From Eubacterium barkeri (GTDB lineage: Bacteria; Bacillota; Clostridia; Eubacteriales; Eubacteriaceae), in assembly GCF_900107125.1 (NCBI RefSeq), contig NZ_FNOU01000011.1, forward strand, positions 1 through 64,000: a stretch of DNA of 64,000 nucleotides, written 5' to 3'. Each line of letters opens with the position of its first letter. Positions within the stretch are counted from its first letter, which is position 1. The position numbers were made by a program, and so were the translations under genes. Below, in pieces: positions 26,862 to 34,568 of this stretch. The notes below the pieces were generated by a model. The model saw nothing but the letters and a program-made list of their open reading frames with translations, did no database searches and had not been told where the DNA came from.

Positions 26862-27533
26862 TTAGCTCCTCCTTCCATCCAGCCGACGCTGTCTGCCATT
26901 GACCCAATTCATTCCCAGGATAGAAATCACGGAGATGGTCACAATAACGGCCACCCATTTGTAAGCTAAAGTCCGATTGCCGTTTTGTACGGCCGAGTAC
27001 ACCGCCACCGCCACGGTCTGGGTCTTCCCGGGAATGTTTCCCGCCAGCATGATGGTGGCCCCGAATTCTCCCAATGCCCGGGCAAAAGCCAGGATGGTCC
27101 CTCCGACGATCCCTGGCAAACAACTTGGAAAAACGATTTGCCAAAAGATCCGAATATCCGATAGTCCCAGGGTCTGCCCCGCATAAATGAGGGTTTCATC
27201 CATTTGCTCAAAGGCCCCCCGGGCGGTGCGGTACATCAGCGGAAAAGCCACCACCGTGGATGCCACCACCGTCCCCAACCAGGTAAAGACCACCTGGATA
27301 CCAACCTGGGATAGCCAGACCCCCACACCACTGTTTTTCCCAAAGAGGACCAACAGAAAAAAACCCACTACAGTGGGTGGGAGCACCAGGGGCAGGGTAA
27401 AGAGGGCGTCAAACAACCCCGATCCCCGCTTCAGGCCAACCACCTTCCAGGCGGCCAGGGTCCCCAGTAAAAAGGTAAGCCCCGTGGCGATAAAGGCGGT
27501 TTTTAATGATAAGAATAAGGGTGACCAATCCAT
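26862..27533 (-). CDS. modB: Molybdate ABC transporter permease
   Basis: Membrane permease of the molybdate importer. It has five or six hydrophobic segments and the coupling motif (EAA loop) QTLGLSDIRIFWQIVFPSCLPGIVGGTILAFARALGEFGAT. The ATG at 27533 has aaaggag upstream; a longer frame would enter the structured repeat at 27562-27846. Length is 223 residues, typical. It is separated from modA by that repeat. Confidence 0.92.
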   Translation of the reverse strand: MDWSPLFLSLKTAFIATGLTFLLGTLAAWKVVGLKRGSGLFDALFTLPLVLPPTVVGFFLLVLFGKNSGVGVWLSQVGIQVVFTWLGTVVASTVVAFPLMYRTARGAFEQMDETLIYAGQTLGLSDIRIFWQIVFPSCLPGIVGGTILAFARALGEFGATIMLAGNIPGKTQTVAVAVYSAVQNGNRTLAYKWVAVIVTISVISILGMNWVNGRQRRLDGRRS

Positions 27534-27561
27534 AAATGCTCCTTTCAGAATATACAAAACA

Positions 27562-27846
27562 GGGCTGTGTGCACACAGCCCCCAGAGCGTAGACAAAGTG
27601 CCTTAGCGCGGTCAGGGAACGGATAAAAAAGATTCACCCCGGACCCCAGGCGCTGACGAATGAAGGGAAAGCCCTCATCCGTCAGGGCGCAAAACCTACG
27701 GTTTTGATTGGGTTGTAGGCAGGTTTGCTTCCTTAATGTGATAAAAATCGAAAACGCCAGCCCGCAGGGGCGCCGGGGTTCTCGTATTTTTATCAGCTCC
27801 CCTCCCTGGGTTTGTCGACAAGCTGAGGGCTGTGTGCACACAGCCC
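27562..27846 (-). repeat. Structured intergenic repeat, copy 2, between modA and modB
   Basis: This 285-base insert is bounded by two identical 20-base perfect palindromes (GGGCTGTGTGCACACAGCCC at 27562-27581 and 27827-27846). Inside, 27606-27649 matches copy 1 (67-110) with one mismatch in 44 on the opposite strand. Long hairpins are visible: gataaaaat / atttttatc enclosing 27742-27795, and gcgctgacg...cgtcagggcgc at 27651-27690. The palindrome nearest modB sits where copy 1 has its terminator and is followed on the minus strand by tgttttgt. It lies inside the mod operon in the direction of transcription, so it may alter modB-modC expression. Confidence 0.75.
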
Positions 27847-27860
27847 CGGCTCACCAGAAC

Positions 27861-28652
27861 CTATTTTTCCTGGTAGATGGTAAAACCGTACTTGGTCAAA
27901 ATATCCTGAGCTTCTTTAGTTTGCAGGAACTCCGTAAAGGCCTTGGCTGCATCCTTTTGGGTGGAAGCCTTCACAATTCCCATGGGATAGATCACCGGGT
28001 CGCAGCTGCCTGCTGGTGCTTCAGTAATGACCGTTACATTATCTTCAATGGCGGCATCCGTGGCGTAAACCACACCGCATTCTGCATTGCCCGTAGCTAC
28101 CCAATCTAAGACCTGACGAACGTTGGTGGCCAGATTCGCTTTAGCTTTGACAACATCCCAAATCCCCAAATTTGTAAAGATAGTTTCTGTATACTGCCCC
28201 ACCGGCACATCCTCATTCCCAATGGCAATCATTTTCACCTTATCGGTTCCAACATCCTCAAAGGATTGAATGTCCAGGGTGGAATCTTTCCCCTTAATGA
28301 GGACAACTTTGTTCTCCAGAAGCTTGGCAATGGAATCGGAATCCATCAAGCCCGCATCATTTAAGGTATTCATCTGCTTCATGGCTGCAGATACAAAAAC
28401 ATCGGCATTGGCGCCTTCCTTGATCTGTTTGGCCAGGGTTCCCGAGGAATCAAAGCTGAAGTTCACCTTGACATCCGGATATTGTTCTTTAAATTTCGTT
28501 GCAATTTCAGTAAAAGCATCCGTTAAACTGGCCGCTGCCATAACGGTAATTTCACCCGTCTGATCACTGGTCTTTGCCTTGGAACCACAACCTGCCAACA
28601 CACACACCATGGCCAGGATGGCCACCATCGCTAATACGATTCTCTTTTTCAT
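27861..28652 (-). CDS. modA: Molybdate ABC transporter substrate-binding lipoprotein
   Basis: Binds molybdate (or tungstate) outside the membrane and delivers it to ModBC. A lipoprotein signal with lipobox LAGC lies at about residue 22. The mature protein begins ITVMAAASLTDAF, and SFDSSGTLAKQIKEGANADVFVSA is the classical oxyanion-binding region; TGNAECGVVYATDA follows. The length of 263 is typical. It is the first mod gene of the long minus-strand operon, 58 bases after the MOSC gene. Confidence 0.95.
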   Translation of the reverse strand: MKKRIVLAMVAILAMVCVLAGCGSKAKTSDQTGEITVMAAASLTDAFTEIATKFKEQYPDVKVNFSFDSSGTLAKQIKEGANADVFVSAAMKQMNTLNDAGLMDSDSIAKLLENKVVLIKGKDSTLDIQSFEDVGTDKVKMIAIGNEDVPVGQYTETIFTNLGIWDVVKAKANLATNVRQVLDWVATGNAECGVVYATDAAIEDNVTVITEAPAGSCDPVIYPMGIVKASTQKDAAKAFTEFLQTKEAQDILTKYGFTIYQEK

Positions 28653-28710
28653 TGTTTTTCTCCATTCATTTCAGTTGCATCACTTCGATCCCAAAATCCT
28701 CCAACACCCC

Positions 28711-29154
28711 TTACTTTACCACCGCCTCTATCCGCTCGATGGGATCCCCCACGGCAATTTCCCCACCGTGGATGACCTTGGCGAAAACCCCCTGGGTGGG
28801 CATAATGCAGGTTCCCATTTTTTTATGGATTGCACAATGGTTATGGCATTCCTTGCCGATCTGGGTCATCTCCAGAATCACCTCACCACACATAAAACGG
28901 GTCCCCACGGGAAGGGTACTGAAATCAAAGCCCTCTACCACCAGGTTTTCCCCAAAGGCACCATCCACCACATCGGCCCCCTGGGCATTAAAGGCAGCAA
29001 TCCGCTCGTAGGACAGCAGACTGACCTGGCGATGCCAATTACCGGCATGGGCATCCCCTTCGATGCCATGATCCACCCGAAAGGTCCCCTTTCCCTGATT
29101 TTTCTTTTGAATCCCCTTACGCTCACTGGTACAAACCGCTCGTACAACTCCCAT
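28711..29154 (-). CDS. MOSC domain-containing protein
   Basis: Small MOSC-domain protein of 147 residues. MOSC domains occur in molybdenum-cofactor sulfurases and in stand-alone proteins that handle the cofactor's sulfur or bind it. The stretch IEGDAHAGNWHRQVSLLS and a conserved Cys in GKECHNHC are typical. I prefer the second ATG (29154), since aggagg inside the moaA end is six bases upstream; the first ATG at 29160 is too close. It overlaps or abuts moaA. Confidence 0.88.
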   Translation of the reverse strand: MGVVRAVCTSERKGIQKKNQGKGTFRVDHGIEGDAHAGNWHRQVSLLSYERIAAFNAQGADVVDGAFGENLVVEGFDFSTLPVGTRFMCGEVILEMTQIGKECHNHCAIHKKMGTCIMPTQGVFAKVIHGGEIAVGDPIERIEAVVK

Positions 29155-29156
29155 GA

Positions 29157-30128
29157 TCATCCTCCTATTCCCACCATCCGGCGGGTTTCTTCATCCTCCT
29201 GTCCCTGGATTTCAAATCCATGGCGCAGGGGTTTGTTTAAAATAGCCGTTGCTAAGGCCTGGGTAAGGGCCCCATCGTCCCCACCGTCACGCAGCAGCTT
29301 CCGCAAATCCACATGCCCTGCCCGATTGAGGCAAAGCTTCAAAATCCCATCCGAGGTTACCCGCACCCGGTTGCAGGTCTGGCAAAATTCATGACTGACC
29401 GCACTGATAATGCCAATTCGCCCTAAATAGCCCGGAATTTTAAAGTACTGGGCGGGGCCATTCCCCAGTGGCTCTGACACGGCCGTCAAATTAGGATGCT
29501 TTTCCTTGAGCATGGCCATGACCGTATCCCCGGTACAGCCACTATAATCCCTGCCCATTCCGATGGGCATCATCTCAATATACCGCACGTGTACCGGCCA
29601 AAACCGGGCCAAATCGGCAATCCCCAGCCAGTCCTTCCGGTTCTGGGGCATCAGTACGGTATTGGTTTTTACCCGGATGCCCGCATCCACTGCTTTTTCC
29701 AGGGATTGCAGGACCCGGTCTAGGCCATCCCGTTTGGTAATCTCCCGGAACCGCTCCCGATCCAGGGTATCCAGGCTGATATTAATGCCATCGATCCCCA
29801 GCGCTTTCAGAGCTTCCACATACTGGCCCAGGACATATCCATTGGTGGTCAGGGTGACCTGCTCCACCCCAGGAAGGGCCTTCATCCGGGCCAAAAGGTC
29901 CACCGCCCCTTTACGCACCAGGGGCTCTCCTCCGGTTACTTTAAACCGGGTAATCCCCAGGTCCACCGCACTGCGGCAGATCCGAAGAATCTCATCAAAG
30001 GTAAGTATCTCATCGTGGGTGATGGGGGCCACCCCATCCTCCGGCATACAATACACACATCGAAAATCGCAGCGATCTGTAATGGACAGGCGCATATAGT
30101 CGATGTGACGTCCGTACTGATCCTTCAT
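29157..30128 (-). CDS. moaA: GTP 3',8-cyclase (molybdenum cofactor biosynthesis)
   Basis: Radical SAM enzyme that starts molybdopterin synthesis by rearranging GTP. The N-terminal cluster is C20-x3-C24-x2-C27 in DRCDFRCVYCMPEDG. The C-terminal cluster is in EFCQTCNRVRVTSDG plus a later Cys in LKLCLN. The protein ends in GIGG, the GG tail needed for activity in MoaA. The ATG at 30128 gives 323 residues, the usual size, and starts 13 bases after the preceding stop. Confidence 0.95.
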   Translation of the reverse strand: MKDQYGRHIDYMRLSITDRCDFRCVYCMPEDGVAPITHDEILTFDEILRICRSAVDLGITRFKVTGGEPLVRKGAVDLLARMKALPGVEQVTLTTNGYVLGQYVEALKALGIDGINISLDTLDRERFREITKRDGLDRVLQSLEKAVDAGIRVKTNTVLMPQNRKDWLGIADLARFWPVHVRYIEMMPIGMGRDYSGCTGDTVMAMLKEKHPNLTAVSEPLGNGPAQYFKIPGYLGRIGIISAVSHEFCQTCNRVRVTSDGILKLCLNRAGHVDLRKLLRDGGDDGALTQALATAILNKPLRHGFEIQGQEDEETRRMVGIGG

Positions 30129-30141
30129 CGCATCACCAATC

Positions 30142-31161
30142 CTAATGGCCAAAGCCGCAATTGGGGAAGGTACATACATCGCAGAGAAGACACAGCCCGC
30201 CTTCGCCAAGGCGGATGAAATCCTCAGCCACAAGAACGTCATCTGCTAAAATCCGGGGCAGCACCAAATCAAAAATGGTGCGTCTGGCGTACATCACACA
30301 GCCCGGCAGACCCATGATGGGCACCCCGGCTTCGGTATAAGCCAGCATGAACATGGCCCCCGGCAGCACTGGCGCCCCATAGGTAATAATATCCGCTCCG
30401 GTATTTTTAATGGCCAAGGGGGTCCGATCGTCGGGGTCCACACTCATGCCCCCGGTACAAATAATCATTTCACAGCCCCTTTTGAGCATTCCCTGGATGG
30501 CCTCGGTAATGGTATGGGGATCGTCCCCGCTTAAAACATGCTCATCCATGGACAGCCCATACTCTAAGAGCTTCTCCACAATGACCGGGGTAAAGGAATC
30601 CTCAATGCGTCCCTTGGAAACCTCGCTGCCCGTGGTAATAACCCCAACCTTCTTCTTTTGAAAGGGAACAACCTGAAAAATAGGGGATTCCCCCGCCACC
30701 CGCTGGGCCGCTTCCATTTTATCCCGGGCAATGACCAAAGGAATGATCCGGGTCCCGGCAATTTTATCCCCAGCCCGGACCGGGAAATCCCCGTGCCGGC
30801 TGGCAATCATCATCTCACCCAGCCCATTGACTGCAACCAGGGCCTCCCGATTGATCTTAAGGAGCCCATCCCGATCTGCAATCAATTCGATTTTCCCCTC
30901 CTTCACCTCCGTGGGGTGCATTCCTTCCCCCTGGCAAATTCTGCGCAGAACCTCCGCCCCATCGTTTTCGTGGAGCATGGTTTCATCCGCTTCCCAAACG
31001 TAGAGGTTTTCCTTCCCCACAGAAAGCAGCACAGGGATATCCTCTTTTGTCACCACGTGACCCTTGCGAAACACCGCATCCTTGGTCACACCCTTAATGA
31101 TCTGGGTGATATCGTGGCAGAGCACGTGCCCCACCGCATCCTCAGTTCGAATACTCTTCAT
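30142..31161 (-). CDS. Molybdopterin-binding (MoeA/MogA-like) protein with Cys-rich tail
   Basis: A 339-residue protein with a C-terminal MoCF-binding (MogA/MoeA-type) domain: GVITTGSEV, EMIICTGGMSVDPDDRTP and GLPGCVMY. The N-terminal part does not resemble the full MoeA domains. The last 20 residues are Cys-rich (CLLCDVCTFPNC). This type is often found near xdhC and molybdenum-hydroxylase genes, suggesting a role in preparing the cofactor for hydroxylase-type enzymes. It lies between xdhC and moaA in one operon. It is not a canonical MoeA; two of those are at 60.5-63.7 kb. Confidence 0.85.
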   Translation of the reverse strand: MKSIRTEDAVGHVLCHDITQIIKGVTKDAVFRKGHVVTKEDIPVLLSVGKENLYVWEADETMLHENDGAEVLRRICQGEGMHPTEVKEGKIELIADRDGLLKINREALVAVNGLGEMMIASRHGDFPVRAGDKIAGTRIIPLVIARDKMEAAQRVAGESPIFQVVPFQKKKVGVITTGSEVSKGRIEDSFTPVIVEKLLEYGLSMDEHVLSGDDPHTITEAIQGMLKRGCEMIICTGGMSVDPDDRTPLAIKNTGADIITYGAPVLPGAMFMLAYTEAGVPIMGLPGCVMYARRTIFDLVLPRILADDVLVAEDFIRLGEGGLCLLCDVCTFPNCGFGH

Positions 31162-31215
31162 CTTTCACTCCTCTATCTACAATTCTTTAATGCTAATATC
31201 CAATCGAAGGATGCC

Positions 31216-32235
31216 CTAGGCCCCGGCTTTTCCGGCCCGATGGGCAATGAGCTCCCCTGCAATACTAATGGCAATTTCATCCGGGGTTTCTGCCCCGATA
31301 TCCAGCCCAATGGGATTATGGATTCGGGCGATATCCCCGTCCCCAAATCCCGCAGCCCGTAGCTTCTCGTGGGTTTTCGCAATCTTCCGGCGACTGCCAA
31401 TCAATCCGATATAGGTGGCCGGCGTACGCAGTACCTGTTCTAGCACCGCATAGTCTGCCATATGGCCCCGGGTCATAATAATGGCATAATCCGATGCCTC
31501 CAGGGTGATCTTATCTCCAATTTCCTCAAAGCTCCCCTGGATGGTGGCCAGGGCCCCGGGAAATAAATCCAAATCACAAAACCGCTCCCGATCCTCGTAG
31601 ACCACGGGCACAAATCCGATTTTTGCGATGACAGGAACCAGGGCCTGGGAAACGTGGCCCCCACCAAAGAGGTAGGCCCGGCCCTTCCGGGACAGGGGTT
31701 CGATGTAATATCTGATTTTCCCCGGAATATACAAAGAGCCGGAGCCAAACCAGTTGCCGGATTCTTCCAGGGCGATACCCTGACCAAAGACTAACCCGCC
31801 ATCAGCATAAATCCCCATGGCCCCCTGGCCATCCTCTGCGATTTCTGTAATCAGCCAGGCATCCTCATTGGCCTCCACCTGCTGAGCCGCCATACGGGCA
31901 AAGGCCAGGGCCTGGGGATCATCACAGGCAAAATATTGGAAATACACGGTGGTATTTCCGCCGCAGATCATCCCAAGATCAGCCTTGGCGCTGTCGGATA
32001 AATCAAATTGCTCCACAAAGGAGCCCTTATCCTGATGAACCCGGGTTGCCAGCTCCACCGCCCGATGCTCCACGGCACCGCCACCAATGGTTCCCGTGGC
32101 ACTGCCATCGGCCAAAACCATCATCTTCGCACCTGCTCCCCGGGGGGTCGATCCGCTGGCGGCCACAACGCTGCACAGCACCACATCCTGGCCCTTTTCC
32201 AGGAAATCACAAAGGGCTTTTATCGTATTTCTCAT
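31216..32235 (-). CDS. xdhC: XdhC/CoxI family molybdenum-hydroxylase maturation protein
   Basis: XdhC-family protein that binds and sulfurates the molybdenum cofactor before insertion into xanthine-dehydrogenase-type enzymes. The N-terminal XdhC_CoxI domain contains VVAASGSTPRGAGAKMMV and GTIGGGAVEH. The C-terminal Rossmann-like domain has AYLFGGGHVSQALV and ATYIGLIGSRRK. The 339-residue length is typical. No xanthine dehydrogenase or other hydroxylase subunit is in the window, so its client is encoded elsewhere. Confidence 0.9.
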   Translation of the reverse strand: MRNTIKALCDFLEKGQDVVLCSVVAASGSTPRGAGAKMMVLADGSATGTIGGGAVEHRAVELATRVHQDKGSFVEQFDLSDSAKADLGMICGGNTTVYFQYFACDDPQALAFARMAAQQVEANEDAWLITEIAEDGQGAMGIYADGGLVFGQGIALEESGNWFGSGSLYIPGKIRYYIEPLSRKGRAYLFGGGHVSQALVPVIAKIGFVPVVYEDRERFCDLDLFPGALATIQGSFEEIGDKITLEASDYAIIMTRGHMADYAVLEQVLRTPATYIGLIGSRRKIAKTHEKLRAAGFGDGDIARIHNPIGLDIGAETPDEIAISIAGELIAHRAGKAGA

Positions 32236-32297
32236 TTTTTCCTACCTTTTCATTTTTATCGGTTTTCACGAATTATTTTTTAAAGCAACTCGAAACC

Positions 32298-32307
32298 GTA
32301 ACGTTAC
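32298..32307. promoter_or_regulatory. Palindromic site upstream of xdhC
   Basis: A perfect 10-base palindrome, gtaacgttac, within cgaaaccgtaacgttaccaccg, lies in the 110-base gap between the ModE-like fusion gene and xdhC. It could be an operator for the ModE-like helix-turn-helix protein encoded next to it. This is a positional guess; it does not match the known ModE box well. Confidence 0.25.
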
Positions 32308-32345
32308 CACCGAATTCTTTTTTCAAGACACTCGATGGTAAAAAT

Positions 32346-33254
32346 TTAAGACTGAAAATAGTCTTTGTATATTTCTTCCACCCGATCCTTGCATTCCCGT
32401 TCAAATCGGGTAAAGCGCAGGAGCAAATCCTCTCCCCTGGGAGTCAATTCTGCCCGTCCGCCGCTCTGGCCTCCCTGGAAGCGCTTAACCACCGGTTCGC
32501 CCATTTCTTTTTCCATCTTTCCAATCATCTTCCAGGCTTTGCTGTAGGATAAATGCATCTGTTCACAGGCAGTCCGAACCGATCCGGTTCTTTGGATGAG
32601 ATGGAGCAGCTGAGCAGTCCCAGGGCCGAAGAACACCTCTTCCCGGGCCAGGCTCACCTTAATGAGGGGTCGAAGAAACACCTGATTATAGCTTGCAATC
32701 AAGGCTTCGGTTTCCGTCCCCAAGGGCTTTCCGATGCCGTCATCCATGATCTTAACACCTTTAACGCCGCATCTTTTAGCCAGGGCAATCAGAGATTCCG
32801 GGTCCTCTGCCGCCTCTACCGCCATCATCCCCGCCTCATCCATGCACAGGGGGTAGGGACAAGATCCCTCTTGGGTATCGGCCCAGGCAAAGGGTCTGGC
32901 CGCTGCCACCAGTTGTTCAATGGTTTCGCCCTTGAAAAAAGGGGTTTGTACACTGGGGACGACAATTCCATCACACTGATTTTTAATTTGGGCGATTCCC
33001 TGTTTAAGGGTTTCCAGCTCGGATGTGGATTCATAATCCACATCCCGCATGCAAATCACGCCAGTCCGCTCAACGTGCCGCTCCAATCGATCTGCCTCAT
33101 AGCCTGTCATGACGACAATGGGCGAAACCTTTGCCTGTTGGAGGGTATAAATAATACGTTTGATGACAGAAATACTTCCTGCCTGGACCAGTGGGGCAAA
33201 GGACCCCGACGGTGGAGGCTGTTTTCCGGCAACAATCACGGCACCAAATCCCAT
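32346..33254 (-). CDS. Fusion of a MobA-like nucleotidyltransferase domain with a ModE-like DNA-binding domain
   Basis: The N-terminal part (residues 1-190) follows the MobA/MocA nucleotidyltransferase pattern (MGFGAVIVAGKQPPPSG, VVMTGYEADRLE), but the usual loop GGxSxRMG is altered. The C-terminal part (about 205-300) is a ModE/LysR-like winged helix: RTGSVRTACEQMHLSYSKAWKMIGKMEKEMG, then GGQSGGRAELTPRGEDLL. The molybdate-binding Mop domains of E. coli ModE are absent. aaaggagg precedes the ATG. It is first in the long molybdenum operon and divergent from moaC, so it may be its regulator, perhaps sensing a nucleotide or cofactor rather than molybdate. Confidence 0.83.
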   Translation of the reverse strand: MGFGAVIVAGKQPPPSGSFAPLVQAGSISVIKRIIYTLQQAKVSPIVVMTGYEADRLERHVERTGVICMRDVDYESTSELETLKQGIAQIKNQCDGIVVPSVQTPFFKGETIEQLVAAARPFAWADTQEGSCPYPLCMDEAGMMAVEAAEDPESLIALAKRCGVKGVKIMDDGIGKPLGTETEALIASYNQVFLRPLIKVSLAREEVFFGPGTAQLLHLIQRTGSVRTACEQMHLSYSKAWKMIGKMEKEMGEPVVKRFQGGQSGGRAELTPRGEDLLLRFTRFERECKDRVEEIYKDYFQS

Positions 33255-33306
33255 AGCGGCCTCCTTTGTTGTGAATAATAACTTGTTCTCTTCCTAATAT
33301 TTTTTT

Positions 33307-33335
33307 ATTATAAACCATGTTGACAAGGGTTGCAA
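33307..33335 (-). promoter_or_regulatory. Promoter of the long molybdenum operon
   Basis: On the minus strand TTGCAA and TATAAT are separated by 17 bases, about 50 bases before the start of the ModE-like fusion gene. Confidence 0.6.
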
Positions 33336-33401
33336 TCCTTTTTAAGGAAGATCCTCGCCATCACAAAAATTTACTGTTTCTTCACGCCGGTCATCTTCCC
33401 C

Positions 33402-33430
33402 TTGTTTTTTATGTCCCTTGGCTTTACAAT
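33402..33430 (+). promoter_or_regulatory. Promoter of moaC-mogA
   Basis: TTGTTT and TACAAT are separated by 17 bases. The predicted transcript starts near 33437, which leaves only the ATG at 33458 with a transcribed ribosome-binding site (ggag at 33448). Confidence 0.65.
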
Positions 33431-33457
33431 GAAGGTATTACTGAAATGGAGAAATCG

Positions 33458-33943
33458 ATGAACGATCAACTTACCCATCTGGATGACCAGGGCAATGCCA
33501 TTATGGTCGACGTGTCAGCCAAGGCAGCCACCAGCCGGAAGGCAGTGGCCCAGGGCTGCATCCAAGTCATCCCGGCCATCCTCTCTGCCCTGACAGCCGG
33601 AGAAAATCCCAAGGGGGATGTCTTAGCCGCCGCCCGGATTGCCGGCATTATGGCCGCTAAAAACACCTCGGGGCTCATCCCCCTCTGCCACCCTTTAATG
33701 ATTACCCACTGCACCGTGGATTTTACCCTTGATGCTGTGGCCTCCACCATCACCGCCACCTGTACCGTCAAGGTGGGCGGGAAAACCGGGGTGGAAATGG
33801 AGGCTCTCACCGGGGTGTCCGTCGCCTTGCTAACCATTTATGACATGTGTAAAGCCCTGGACAAGGGAATGGTCATCTCCGACATCCACCTCCTCACCAA
33901 GAGCGGTGGAAAAGGCGGTGACTTTGAATTCGGAAAGGAATAA
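33458..33943 (+). CDS. moaC: Cyclic pyranopterin monophosphate synthase
   Basis: Works with MoaA to convert the cyclised GTP product into cyclic pyranopterin monophosphate. The N-terminus [29 protein letters not shown] and the active-site region [16 protein letters not shown] are hallmarks, with [23 protein letters not shown] near the end. The ATG at 33458 gives 161 residues, the usual length. It is divergent from the operon that contains moaA and is followed by mogA. Confidence 0.95.
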   Translation: MNDQLTHLDDQGNAIMVDVSAKAATSRKAVAQGCIQVIPAILSALTAGENPKGDVLAAARIAGIMAAKNTSGLIPLCHPLMITHCTVDFTLDAVASTITATCTVKVGGKTGVEMEALTGVSVALLTIYDMCKALDKGMVISDIHLLTKSGGKGGDFEFGKE

Positions 33944-33947
33944 ACCC

Positions 33948-34454
33948 ATGAAAAAACGACTTGCCATCATCATCGCCAGCGACAAAGGTGCCGCTGGCAC
34001 CCGGGAGGATCAAAGCGGACCGGCCATCGCCGCCTACATGGAAAACTTAGGCTATACCCTGGTCTCCACGGATATCCTCCCCGACGAACGCACCGTCCTG
34101 GCCGCCCGCATGGCAGAAATTGCCGATGGGAGCCAGGCTGAACTGATTCTGACCAGTGGCGGCACGGGCTTTTCTCCCCGGGATTTCACTCCGGAGGCCA
34201 CTGCCGATGTCTGTGAGCGTATGGCCCCAGGGCTGGGGGAAGCCATGCGGGCTTACAGCATGCAGTTTACGGGACGAGCGATGCTTAGCCGGGCCACCGC
34301 CGGTATCCGGGGGACCACTTTGATCATCAACTTGCCCGGCAGCCCCAAGGCCGTGGTAGAATGCCTTAGCTGCATTGCACCCCAGCTGGACCACGGCATT
34401 GAGATTCTCACCGGTGCTGGCGGAGAGTGCGCCAGATCTTCTGAAAATCTTTAA
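33948..34454 (+). CDS. mogA: MogA/MoaB family molybdopterin adenylyltransferase
   Basis: Adenylates molybdopterin before metal insertion. The MoCF signature LTSGGTGFSPRDFTPEAT and the later LPGSPKAV are present. Length is 168 residues. The start at 33948 lies four bases after the moaC stop, with aaagga upstream, so it is coupled to moaC. MoaB-like proteins are close relatives; the exact assignment within the family is not certain. Confidence 0.9.
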   Translation: MKKRLAIIIASDKGAAGTREDQSGPAIAAYMENLGYTLVSTDILPDERTVLAARMAEIADGSQAELILTSGGTGFSPRDFTPEATADVCERMAPGLGEAMRAYSMQFTGRAMLSRATAGIRGTTLIINLPGSPKAVVECLSCIAPQLDHGIEILTGAGGECARSSENL

Positions 34455-34471
34455 AAAAACAATCAATATCC

Positions 34472-34523
34472 TTGACAGGCTAGCGTTTACTAGCTATACT
34501 AAAAGAAGCTAGTGAATACTAGC
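34472..34523 (+). promoter_or_regulatory. Promoter with two TetR-type operators (GCTAG-N6-CTAGC)
   Basis: TTGACA (34472-34477) and TATACT (34495-34500) are separated by exactly 17 bases. The spacer is filled by the palindrome GCTAG-N6-CTAGC (34479-34494). A second copy of the same palindrome lies at 34508-34523, just after the start of transcription. The TetR protein encoded in the same operon is the likely ligand, so the operon is probably self-repressed. Confidence 0.8.
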
Positions 34524-34568
34524 CTGTTCCCTTTTCGGATTTCACAGTATTGAATCATCGAGGATATA

